Shown here: positions 35,601 to 43,492 of the stretch, one piece after another
How the letters are laid out: each line of letters opens with the position of its first letter
Position numbering within the stretch: the stretch's first letter is position 1
Assembly (NCBI RefSeq): GCF_014641855.1
Contig: NZ_BMII01000037.1
Span: 1-46,512 of the forward strand
Source: Shewanella inventionis
GTDB lineage: Bacteria; Pseudomonadota; Gammaproteobacteria; Enterobacterales; Shewanellaceae
Length of the DNA stretch: 46,512 nt
Direction of reading: 5' to 3'
The notes under the pieces: model-generated
Told to the model about the DNA's origin: nothing
What the model saw: the letters and a program-made list of their open reading frames with translations, nothing else
Databases searched by the model: none
Program-made: the position numbers and the translations under genes

Positions 35601-36716
35601 ACGCATCATACGATAAATCTCAACTAACGCTTCTAAGCGGTTAGTTGTAGAGTCAATGCGTAATGTGTCAGCAATATAAGCACCGTGGTCAAGATCATTA
35701 ATAAACAATGTATCAATGTTCTTGATGCCAGCTAAAGATAACTTAGCTAAATCTTCTAAAGAGATCTCGCTGTTAGCAGTAACTAATACTTCACCTGTAT
35801 CTTCGTCGATATAGTCTTGTGCAGCATACTTACCAACAATGTAATCTACTGGCACTTCAAGCTCAGTGGTGTTGGTTTTCTCAAGTTGCTTAATATGACG
35901 CGCAGTAATACGACGGCCAGCTTCAACCAATAAAGAGCCTTCTGCATCTTTAATGTCATAGCTTGCAGTTTCGCCGCGTAAACGGTCTGGCACAAGTGCC
36001 ATAACAAGTGAGTCTTTTTTGATCTTAAACTCAATACGCTCAAAGAATAAATCTAAGATGTCCTGAGTAGAGTATTCAAGTGCACGTAAAATAATCGTTG
36101 CCGGTAATTTACGACGACGGTCAATACGAACAAATAAAGCATCTTTAGGGTCAAATTCAAAGTCAAGCCATGAACCACGGTAAGGAATAATACGTGCGTT
36201 ATACAGCACCTTACCTGAAGAGTGGGTTTTACCACGGTCATGATCAAAGAACACGCCTGGAGAACGGTGTAACTGAGACACAATAACACGCTCAGTACCG
36301 TTAATAACGAAAGTACCGTTATCAGTCATCAATGGGATATCACCCATGTAGACTTCTTGCTCTTTAATGTCTTTAACAGTACCGGCTGCAGCTTCACGGT
36401 CAAACAACACCATGCGTAATTTAACGCGAAGTGGTGCTGAATAAGTAACACCGCGGATCTGACATTCTTTCACATCAAAAACTGGCTCACCTAGCTTGTA
36501 GCTGACATATTGCAGCTCACTATAGCCAGAAAAGCTCTTGATAGGAAAAACGCTACGGAATGCAGCTTCTAAGCCGCGCTCACCCGTAGGGTCTTGATCG
36601 GTGAACTTCTTAAAAGAGTCTAACTGGATAGACAATAAATAAGGGATATCCAAAACTTTTGGACGCTTACCAAAGTCTTTGCGAATACGCTTCTTTTCAG
36701 AATAGGAGTAAACCAT
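32685..36716 (-). CDS. rpoB: RNA polymerase subunit beta
   Basis: 1343 residues from the ATG at 36716 ([19 protein letters not shown]), preceded by AGAGGAAACCC; ten extra in-frame codons upstream are not conserved. The rifampicin-binding region reads [20 protein letters not shown] and then [18 protein letters not shown], the susceptible-type sequence. Partner of RpoC in the polymerase active site. It follows rplL after an attenuator at 36880-36912. Confidence 0.97.
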   Translation of the reverse strand: [1343 protein letters not shown]

Positions 36717-36879
36717 GGGTTTCCTCTGCTTACGAGATGTGACCAAGACTGAAATAATATAATTAAATCAGCACGTTTGCCCATCACCGTTGATGGCAAG
36801 AACCTAACCAGTAATCTCTGCTAGGGACTGCTAAAACTGGCGACAAACGGTGAATAAAAATCGCCTGCGCATAAAGCGC

Positions 36880-36932
36880 AAAAAAGGCCGACGGTTAAAA
36901 AACCGCCAGCCTTCACCCAATTGCTTGGGTGA
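36880..36932 (-). terminator. rplL-rpoB attenuator and adjacent hairpin
   Basis: A GC-rich hairpin with U-run (36880-36912; GGCGGTT with AACCGTC core) resembles the partial terminator that in E. coli lets only a fraction of rplJL transcripts reach rpoBC. Immediately upstream in the RNA is a second stem (TCACCCAA with TTGGGTGA, 36913-36932), possibly a processing site. Confidence 0.65.
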
Positions 36933-36948
36933 GCAAGTAAGCTATAGC

Positions 36949-37317
36949 TTACTTGATTTCAACAGAAGCACCAGCTTCTTCTAATTCTTTCTTAAGCGCT
37001 TCAGCTTCTTCTTTGCTTACCGCTTCTTTAACAGCGATTGGCGAAGATTCAGCCATAGTCTTAGCTTCTTTTAGGCCTAAACCTGTAGCGCCACGTAGAG
37101 CTTTAATAACTGCTACTTTGTTGTCGCCGTGTGAAGTAAGAATTACGTCGAATTCTGTTTGCTCTTCAGCAGCTGCAGCAGCATCGCCACCGCCAGAAAC
37201 TACTGCAGCAGCAGCAGAAACGCCGAACTTCTCTTCCATTGCTTCGATTAGTTCAACAACTTCCATTACAGACATTGCTGCAAAAGCTTCTAAAATTTGG
37301 TCTTTAGTGATAGACAT
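36949..37317 (-). CDS. rplL: 50S ribosomal protein L7/L12
   Basis: 122 residues: N-terminal dimerisation helices (about 1-35), Ala/Gly-rich hinge (about 36-52) and C-terminal factor-binding domain ending EELEEAGASVEIK-like (KKELEEAGASVEIK). Forms the flexible stalk on L10 that recruits GTPases such as EF-Tu and EF-G encoded here. Confidence 0.98.
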   Translation of the reverse strand: MSITKDQILEAFAAMSVMEVVELIEAMEEKFGVSAAAAVVSGGGDAAAAAEEQTEFDVILTSHGDNKVAVIKALRGATGLGLKEAKTMAESSPIAVKEAVSKEEAEALKKELEEAGASVEIK

Positions 37318-37371
37318 TAGAAATATTTCCTATTGTTCTGAATTCAATTTGATTAAGCGGCCAACTTAAAA

Positions 37372-37872
37372 TTAAGCGGCGTCTTGTTTTTGATCGCGAA
37401 GGGCGGCCAATGTACGAACGAACTTGCCAGCAGATGCTTCTTTCATAGTCATCATCAACTGAGCTAGTGCTTCTTCGTATGTTGGTAGTTTCGCTAAACG
37501 ATCAATATCAGCTGCAGGGATAAATTCCCCTTCGAAAGCTGCACCTTTAACTTCAAACTTAGCATTTGTTTTAGCGAAATCTTTTAGAAGACGCGCTGCA
37601 GCACCTGGGTGCTCAGTAGAAAATGCTAGTAAAGTTGGGCCAGTGAAAGTTTCGGCTAGGCACTCAAAAGCAGTACCTTGAACAGCGCGACGAGCTAGAG
37701 TGTTACGTACTACACGTACATAAACACCGTTAGCGCGAGCTGTTTTACGCAAAACAGTCATAGCACCTACAGTTACGCCACGTGAATCAGCGGCAACTGC
37801 AGAAAGTGCACCTTTGGCAGCTTCGTTGACTTCAGCAACAATTGCCTTTTTGTCTTCGAGTCTTAATGCCAT
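37372..37872 (-). CDS. rplJ: 50S ribosomal protein L10
   Basis: 166 residues, starting MALRLEDKKAIVAEVNEAAK. It anchors L7/L12 dimers through its C-terminal helix and, as the L10-L12 complex, represses its own mRNA leader in gammaproteobacteria. Preceded by a 248-nt structured leader and promoter at 38128-38156. Confidence 0.98.
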   Translation of the reverse strand: MALRLEDKKAIVAEVNEAAKGALSAVAADSRGVTVGAMTVLRKTARANGVYVRVVRNTLARRAVQGTAFECLAETFTGPTLLAFSTEHPGAAARLLKDFAKTNAKFEVKGAAFEGEFIPAADIDRLAKLPTYEEALAQLMMTMKEASAGKFVRTLAALRDQKQDAA

Positions 37873-38120
37873 TGGCTTTACTCCTGGATTCTACCTAGGG
37901 ATATCCCTAGAATTTACCAAACTAAGCACAACATGTACTTAGTTACTTACGGTGCAGATATTCCAGTAAAAAATTTTAGCTGGGGCCTGACACCGTCTAC
38001 GCAGGAAATTAAGTTAACCTTACGATTGACACCTGCGGTCTTGGACGGAAGCTCATCTATTAACCAACAAACCTAAATAATTAGGCAAAAGTTAGGTAAA
38101 AGGAGCTTCAACCCACAAAG
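37873..38120 (-). promoter_or_regulatory. L10 leader (autoregulatory rplJL 5' UTR)
   Basis: About 248 nt of leader between the promoter start site and rplJ, the length and position of the E. coli L10 leader. It includes the segment near 37980-38040 that can form the L10-L12-binding stem (CTGCGTAGACGGTGTCAGG-type sequence on the RNA strand) and a perfect 16-nt palindrome close to the rplJ start (37895-37910). Binding-site detail is inferred. Confidence 0.65.
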
Positions 38121-38127
38121 TGCGCGC

Positions 38128-38156
38128 ATTATAGACTAATCCGCGCATTTTGTAAA
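38128..38156 (-). promoter_or_regulatory. rplJL-rpoBC promoter
   Basis: Minus strand: -35 TTTACA (38151-38156), 17-nt spacer, -10 TATAAT (38128-38133), discriminator GCGCGCAC. It lies directly after the rplA stop. Confidence 0.8.
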
Positions 38157-38157
38157 A

Positions 38158-38859
38158 TTACTTAGCGTCTTCCAAGCTAGCTTGGTCAACCGAAACACCT
38201 GCACCCATAGTGGTAGAGATGCTTACTTTTTTCACGTAAACGCCTTTTGCAACTGCAGGCTTAGCCTTTTTCAGTGCAGACACTAACGCTTCTAAGTTGT
38301 CTTTTAACTGTTCAGCAGTGAAATCCACTTTACCAATAGTAGTGTGGATAATACCGTTTTTGTCGTTGCGGTAACGAACTTGACCAGCTTTAGCATTTTT
38401 AACTGCATCAGCAACGTTTGGCGTTACTGTACCAGTTTTAGGGTTAGGCATTAGACCACGTGGGCCTAAGATTTGACCTAACATACCAACAACGCGCATT
38501 GCGTCTGGTGATGCGATAACAACGTCAAAGTTCATTTCGCCAGCTTTAACTTGTTCAGCTAAATCTTCCATACCTACAAGTTCAGCGCCTGCAGCTTTAG
38601 CAGCTTCAGCGTTTGCACCTTGAGTAAATACAGCAACACGAACGTCACGACCAGTACCGTGTGGTAGTACAGTAGCACCACGCACGTTTTGGTCTGATTT
38701 ACGAGGATCGATACCAAGGTTAACAGCTACGTCAACACTTTCTACGAATTTAGCAGTTGCCAATTCTTTTAAAAGTGCTACTGCTTCATTGATGTCATAC
38801 TGTTTAGTTGCATCAACTTTTTCGCGGATTACGCGAGCGCGCTTAGTTAGCTTTGCCAT
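38158..38859 (-). CDS. rplA: 50S ribosomal protein L1
   Basis: 233 residues. Conserved core ILGPRGLMPNPKTGTVTPNV. Forms the mobile L1 stalk that handles E-site tRNA, and in E. coli also represses the rplKA mRNA. Starts 4 nt after rplK. Confidence 0.98.
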   Translation of the reverse strand: MAKLTKRARVIREKVDATKQYDINEAVALLKELATAKFVESVDVAVNLGIDPRKSDQNVRGATVLPHGTGRDVRVAVFTQGANAEAAKAAGAELVGMEDLAEQVKAGEMNFDVVIASPDAMRVVGMLGQILGPRGLMPNPKTGTVTPNVADAVKNAKAGQVRYRNDKNGIIHTTIGKVDFTAEQLKDNLEALVSALKKAKPAVAKGVYVKKVSISTTMGAGVSVDQASLEDAK

Positions 38860-38863
38860 TATA

Positions 38864-39292
38864 TTAGTCCTCTACTACCAAACCCATTGAACGTGCAGTA
38901 CCTTCAATTGAGCGAGTCATCGCTTCAATATCAGCACCAGTCATATCAGCGGCTTTAGTTTCAGCAATTTCCTGAACTGCGCTACGCTTGATAGTTCCTA
39001 CTTTTTGAGTGTTAGGACGGCCAGAACCTGATTTCAAACCAGCTGCTTTAAGCAGTAGGAAAGACGCAGGTGGAGTCTTAGTTTCAAAAGTGAAAGAACG
39101 GTCGTTATATACAGTGATAACAACAGGAATTGGCATGCCTTTCTCGAACTTTTCAGTACGAGCGTTGAATGCTTTACAGAATTCCATGATGTTCACACCT
39201 TTTTGACCTAAAGCAGGACCAACTGGTGGAGACGGGTTTGCAGCACCGGCTGCTACTTGTAGCTTAATATAAGCTTCAATTTTCTTTGCCAT
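38864..39292 (-). CDS. rplK: 50S ribosomal protein L11
   Basis: 142 residues from the ATG at 39292 (MAKKIEAYIKLQVAAGAANP); 11 upstream codons in frame are not conserved. The N-terminal proline-rich region (ANPSPPVGPALGQKGVNIM) binds RelA and thiostrepton; C-terminal domain binds 23S rRNA in the GTPase centre. Confidence 0.97.
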   Translation of the reverse strand: MAKKIEAYIKLQVAAGAANPSPPVGPALGQKGVNIMEFCKAFNARTEKFEKGMPIPVVITVYNDRSFTFETKTPPASFLLLKAAGLKSGSGRPNTQKVGTIKRSAVQEIAETKAADMTGADIEAMTRSIEGTARSMGLVVED

Positions 39293-39369
39293 GTCGACAT
39301 TTCCTCTATTTGGGTTCAAACGCATTTCGGCGACATGCCAATTTGCTCCCCTGAAAACAACGGGTGCGA

Positions 39370-39398
39370 ATTATAATAAAATACGCACCCGCAAACAA
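39370..39398 (-). promoter_or_regulatory. rplKA promoter inside a hairpin
   Basis: Minus strand: -35 TTGTTT (39393-39398), 17-nt spacer, -10 TATAAT (39370-39375). An inverted repeat CGGGTGCG with CGCACCCG (39362-39391) encloses the -10, so the same DNA may act as the nusG terminator. Confidence 0.65.
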
Positions 39399-39421
39399 TA
39401 TTTATTTTGTAGTTATTTTAA

Positions 39422-39973
39422 TCAGCTTTTTTCAACCTGATTAAAGTCTAACTCTACTGGTGTTGAACGACCGAAGATCATCACAGAAACCTTAACGCGG
39501 TTCTTATCATAATCCACTTCTTCAATCGTGCCATTAAAGTCCGCAAATGGACCATCACACACACGAACAACTTCACCAGGCTCAAACATAACACGATGAG
39601 TCGGTGACTCGATGGTGTCTTGTAAACGCTGAAGAATAGCATTGGCTTCTTTATCAGAAATCGGCGCTGGACGATCTGAGGTTCCACCAATAAAACCCAT
39701 AACACGTGGAATACTCTTCACTAAATGCCAGCTATCATCGTTCATTTCCATTTGGACTAATACATAGCCTGGAAAAAACTTACGCTCGCTTTTACGACGC
39801 TGACCCGCACGCATTTCAACTACTTCTTCCGTTGGGACCAAGATCTCACCGAAGTAGTGTTCCATGTTATGCATTTTGATATGTTCTAATAGTGTTTTTA
39901 GTACACGACCTTCATAACCTGAAAAGGCTTGAATTACATACCATCTTTTTTTCGCTTCTGTAGCTTCAGTCAT
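39422..39973 (-). CDS. nusG: Transcription termination/antitermination protein NusG
   Basis: 183 residues: NGN domain (about 8-118, starting KKRWYVIQAFSGYEGRV) and KOW domain (about 130-183, FEPGEVVRVCDGPFADFNGT). Joins polymerase to Rho or to S10 in rRNA antitermination. 10 nt after secE. Confidence 0.97.
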   Translation of the reverse strand: MTEATEAKKRWYVIQAFSGYEGRVLKTLLEHIKMHNMEHYFGEILVPTEEVVEMRAGQRRKSERKFFPGYVLVQMEMNDDSWHLVKSIPRVMGFIGGTSDRPAPISDKEANAILQRLQDTIESPTHRVMFEPGEVVRVCDGPFADFNGTIEEVDYDKNRVKVSVMIFGRSTPVELDFNQVEKS

Positions 39974-39983
39974 TTTTAGATGC

Positions 39984-40355
39984 CTATACGCCAGTAATTA
40001 AATTGACTACTCGTAACAATACTGCATCTAATCCCCAAAGGACTAATGCAACCACACCTGTTGCGGCAAGTACGATAAAGGTAGTATTTAGGGCCTCTTG
40101 GCGAGTTGGCCACACCACTTTACGCACTTCAATGTGTGCTTCGCGGGCAAATGATAACGCTTGCTTACCCTTGATAGTTTGCAATGCAATAACACCTGCA
40201 ATAGCAAAGGCAATAATTACCCCAGCAACACGAGCTACAACATTTGCATCTGCGTAAAATTGATTGCCTATAACAGCAGCAGCAATGAGCAATGCTGCCA
40301 CGCCCCACTTAACGATATCCAAAGAATTACTCTGGTTTTCAGTATTTGTTGTCAT
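39984..40355 (-). CDS. secE: Preprotein translocase subunit SecE
   Basis: 123 residues with three predicted transmembrane helices (about 14-32, 38-58, 93-116), the enterobacterial three-helix form, and the conserved VVWPTRQEALNTT segment before the last helix. Clamps SecY (gene at 13149-14489). Usual secE-nusG pair. Confidence 0.95.
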   Translation of the reverse strand: MTTNTENQSNSLDIVKWGVAALLIAAAVIGNQFYADANVVARVAGVIIAFAIAGVIALQTIKGKQALSFAREAHIEVRKVVWPTRQEALNTTFIVLAATGVVALVLWGLDAVLLRVVNLITGV

Positions 40356-40475
40356 CGGTTAATTCCGTTACTCACTACGACCTGAGCTTAACTTGGTAAA
40401 AACATATTTACCAAATCTGCATTTCCCGAGCTTTCCCAGAAAATGCATAAGCACAGGGTCAAAAATCGGCCATAG

Positions 40476-40504
40476 ATTGTATTCTTATTCAGCTTTGTTC
40501 GCAA
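40476..40504 (-). promoter_or_regulatory. secE-nusG promoter
   Basis: Minus strand: -35 TTGCGA (40499-40504), 17-nt spacer, -10 TACAAT (40476-40481). It lies between the tufB terminator and secE. Confidence 0.65.
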
Positions 40505-40575
40505 CAATACAGGTAAAGTTAGCGTAACAATTTAACCAAAAAAAACAATTAATCTGTGATTTTTGCCAAAAACAA

Positions 40576-40605
40576 AAAAAGGAAGCCGAAGCTTCCTTTT
40601 TTAGT
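40576..40605 (-). terminator. tufB terminator
   Basis: Same GGAAGC/GCTTCC hairpin with flanking A- and T-runs as after tufA. Nearly identical sequence continues from here to the tufB stop. Confidence 0.88.
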
Positions 40606-40622
40606 GTCAACTAAAGTCGCTA

Positions 40623-41807
40623 TTACGCGATGATTTTAGCTACAACACCAGCACCAACTGTACGGCCACCTTCACGGATAGCGAAACGTAAACCGTCGTC
40701 CATCGCGATTGGGTAAATCAAAGTAACAACCATCTTAACGTTGTCACCAGGCATAACCATTTCTACGCCTTCTGGTAATTCGATAGTACCAGTCACGTCA
40801 GTTGTACGGAAGTAGAACTGTGGACGGTAGCCTTTGAAGAATGGAGTGTGACGTCCGCCTTCTTCTTTTGATAACACGTATACTTCTGATTCGAATGTAG
40901 TGTGTGGCGTGATTGAACCAGGCTTAGCTAGTACTTGACCACGTTCTACGTCATCACGCTTAGTACCACGTAATAACACACCACAGTTCTCGCCTGCACG
41001 ACCTTCGTCAAGCAGTTTACGGAACATTTCTACACCAGTACAGGTTGTCTTAGTAGTCGCGTGAACACCAACGATTTCTACTTCGTCTGATACACGTACA
41101 ATACCACGCTCAACACGACCAGTTACCACTGTACCACGACCTGAAATCGAGAATACGTCTTCGATTGGTAGTAGGAATGGCTTATCGATGTCACGCTCTG
41201 GCTCTGGAATGTAAGAGTCTAGTGCTTCTGCAAGCTCAAGAATTTTGCCTTCCCATGCTGCATCGCCTTCTAACGCTTTTAATGCAGAACCTTGAATAAC
41301 TGGTAAGTCATCACCTGGGAAGTCGTATTCTGATAGAAGTTCACGAACTTCCATTTCTACTAATTCTAGTAATTCTTCGTCATCTACCATGTCACATTTG
41401 TTCATGAATACGATGATGAAAGGTACACCTACCTGACGTGAAAGTAGGATGTGCTCACGAGTCTGTGGCATTGGGCCGTCAGTCGCTGCTACTACTAGGA
41501 TTGCGCCGTCCATCTGTGCAGCACCAGTGATCATGTTTTTAACATAATCCGCGTGACCTGGACAGTCTACGTGAGCGTAGTGACGTGATGGAGTGTCATA
41601 TTCGATGTGAGAAGTATTAATTGTAATACCGCGCTCACGCTCTTCTGGAGCGTTATCGATTTGAGCGAAGTTCTTAACTTCACCACCATAAGTCTTAGAC
41701 AATACAGCAGAGATAGCTGCTGTTAAAGTTGTTTTACCATGGTCAACGTGACCGATGGTGCCTACGTTTACGTGTGGCTTAGAACGTTCAAATTTAGCTT
41801 TTGCCAT
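40623..41807 (-). CDS. tufB: Elongation factor Tu (tRNA-linked copy)
   Basis: 394 residues, same protein as tufA. Uses ATG where tufA uses GTG. Transcribed with the four upstream tRNA genes. Differences from tufA found by eye are synonymous and lie mostly at the 5' end; Ser9 is TCT here and AGT in tufA. This suggests ongoing gene conversion keeps the copies alike. Confidence 0.98.
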   Translation of the reverse strand: MAKAKFERSKPHVNVGTIGHVDHGKTTLTAAISAVLSKTYGGEVKNFAQIDNAPEERERGITINTSHIEYDTPSRHYAHVDCPGHADYVKNMITGAAQMDGAILVVAATDGPMPQTREHILLSRQVGVPFIIVFMNKCDMVDDEELLELVEMEVRELLSEYDFPGDDLPVIQGSALKALEGDAAWEGKILELAEALDSYIPEPERDIDKPFLLPIEDVFSISGRGTVVTGRVERGIVRVSDEVEIVGVHATTKTTCTGVEMFRKLLDEGRAGENCGVLLRGTKRDDVERGQVLAKPGSITPHTTFESEVYVLSKEEGGRHTPFFKGYRPQFYFRTTDVTGTIELPEGVEMVMPGDNVKMVVTLIYPIAMDDGLRFAIREGGRTVGAGVVAKIIA

Positions 41808-41915
41808 GGTATTGCCTCAATCCAATAGTTTGGTGATGAAAACACACATATAGTAAAAAATCCGATGCATAATATGTCATCGAATTAGGTTTATTTAGGA
41901 GTTAGTGTGACAGGC

Positions 41916-41991
41916 TGGTGCTGATAGGCAGATTCGAACTGCCGACCTCACCCTTACCAAGGGTGCGCTCTACCAACTGAGCCATATCAGC
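41916..41991 (-). tRNA. tRNA-Thr(GGT)
   Basis: 76 nt including encoded CCA. Anticodon loop TTGGTAA between CACCC and GGGTG. T-loop GTTCGAATC. Last tRNA before tufB, the thrT position in E. coli. Confidence 0.97.
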
Positions 41992-42001
41992 AATCAAATT
42001 T

Positions 42002-42075
42002 TGGAGCGGATGGCGGGAATCGAACCCGCGTTATCAGCTTGGAAGGCTGGAGTAATACCATTATACGACATCCGC
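42002..42075 (-). tRNA. tRNA-Gly(TCC)
   Basis: 74 nt including CCA. Anticodon loop CTTCCAA (anticodon TCC), acceptor GCGGATG with CATCCGC. Corresponds to glyT. Confidence 0.96.
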
Positions 42076-42111
42076 GCAACCTAACATAGGCTACCTAACT
42101 ACCTAGAAAAA

Positions 42112-42196
42112 TGGTGGAGGGAGAAGGATTCGAACCTTCGAAGGCTGAGCCGTCAGATTTACAGTCTGATCCCTTTGGCCACTCGGGAACCCCTCC
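42112..42196 (-). tRNA. tRNA-Tyr(GTA)
   Basis: 85 nt including CCA, with the long variable arm of class II tRNAs. Anticodon GTA in CTGTAAA, acceptor GGAGGGG. Corresponds to tyrU. Confidence 0.97.
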
Positions 42197-42203
42197 AGTA
42201 AAA

Positions 42204-42279
<76 letters not shown>

Positions 42280-42297
42280 ATGTCATTTCGGGTTCGG

Positions 42298-42326
42298 ATA
42301 TTAGGTAAATGTGCTCAGGAGTGCAA
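42298..42326 (-). promoter_or_regulatory. tRNA-tufB operon promoter
   Basis: Minus strand: -35 TTGCAC (42321-42326), 17-nt spacer, -10 TAATAT (42298-42303), discriminator CCGAACCC. The start site would be about 10 nt before tRNA-Thr(TGT). Confidence 0.6.
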
Positions 42327-42501
42327 TAGATAAATGCGAAAAAACCTAAAAAAAGTTTCAAATGACGTTTTTTTAGTCGTGTTTTTTCAAAAAAGCACAA
42401 TTTCTAGGCGAATCTATTCATCATAATGACAAATCAATAGCAAAGTATTGTCGCCTATTATTCGATAGTGTAATGTGCCTGACCAACCTAGAGGAATGGT
42501 T

Positions 42502-43452
42502 ATGACTTCAATAAACTCAATACAAGACGCACTTTACTTTGCTTTTCAGCGTGAGCATTGGGCTGAATTACGTAAATCAGTGCCACTCACATTGAGCGAA
42601 GCAGAACTAGAAAATCTTCGAGGAATGAATGAAAAACTTTCTTTAGACGAAGTGACTGATATCTATTTACCTCTGAGTCGTTTATTGAACCTTTTTGTTG
42701 ACTCAAAACAACAGCGCGGTCTTGTTTTGGGTAAGTTTCTTGAGCAAAAAAATTCCCCAAGCCCTTACATTATTAGTATCGCCGGCAGTGTCGCTGTAGG
42801 TAAAAGCACTACAGCACGTATCTTGCAAACACTTTTACAGCGTTGGCCAGAACATCCAAAGGTCGATCTGGTTACTACTGATGGCTTTTTATACCCGCTA
42901 GCAGACTTAAAGCGTAAAGGCTTGTTACAACGTAAAGGATTTCCTGAAAGTTACGACATGAAAATGCTAGTCGAATTTATTTCATCTGTGAAAGCGGGTG
43001 ATAAAGAGGTGCTAGCGCCACTGTATTCTCATGTGACGTATGATAGATGCCACGATCAACACCAGGCTATTAGACAACCTGACATCTTGATTCTTGAAGG
43101 CCTTAATGTTCTGCAAACTGGCCTTGATACACCAATAGATACAAGACGCCCATTTGTGTCTGATTTTGTGGACTTTTCTATTTATGTCGATGCAGAAGAG
43201 TCACTGCTAAAACAGTGGTACAAACAGCGATTTTTACAATTCAGAAAAGGCGCATTTAGCGATCCAGAATCTTTTTTCCATCATTACTCAACACTCAGTG
43301 ACGATGAAGCTAACGTAATTGCAGCAAATATTTGGGATACGATTAACGGGCCTAATTTACAACTTAATATTCAACCAACACGGGAAAGAGCGCATCTCAT
43401 TTTACAAAAAGGCCCCAACCACTTAATGAATAAAGTGTTACTTCGAAAGTGA
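42502..43452 (+). CDS. coaA: Pantothenate kinase, type I (CoaA)
   Basis: 316 residues from ATG 42502. Earlier in-frame starts (GTG 42475, ATG 42496) exist, but AGAGGA at 42490-42495 is correctly spaced only for 42502, and the length then equals E. coli CoaA. P-loop GSVAVGKST at 95-103, with Lys101 the ATP-binding residue. Catalyses ATP-dependent phosphorylation of pantothenate, the first and CoA-inhibited step of CoA synthesis. Divergent from the tRNA operon and convergent with birA. Confidence 0.96.
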   Translation: MTSINSIQDALYFAFQREHWAELRKSVPLTLSEAELENLRGMNEKLSLDEVTDIYLPLSRLLNLFVDSKQQRGLVLGKFLEQKNSPSPYIISIAGSVAVGKSTTARILQTLLQRWPEHPKVDLVTTDGFLYPLADLKRKGLLQRKGFPESYDMKMLVEFISSVKAGDKEVLAPLYSHVTYDRCHDQHQAIRQPDILILEGLNVLQTGLDTPIDTRRPFVSDFVDFSIYVDAEESLLKQWYKQRFLQFRKGAFSDPESFFHHYSTLSDDEANVIAANIWDTINGPNLQLNIQPTRERAHLILQKGPNHLMNKVLLRK

Positions 43453-43458
43453 AGATAA

Positions 43459-43483
43459 TGAAAGCCTAAAAGCTAGGCTTTCA
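43459..43483. terminator. Hairpin between coaA and birA
   Basis: TGAAAGCCTA pairs with TAGGCTTTCA (10 bp) around a 5-nt loop. There is no long U-run in either direction, so it is only a candidate shared terminator between convergent genes. Confidence 0.5.
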
Positions 43484-43492
43484 CAATGTAGC

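Noticed and set aside
23997..41807. Two tuf copies as an assembly duplication
   Set aside because: Both have different upstream contexts, different start codons and about 11 scattered differences, and a two-copy arrangement is normal in gammaproteobacteria.
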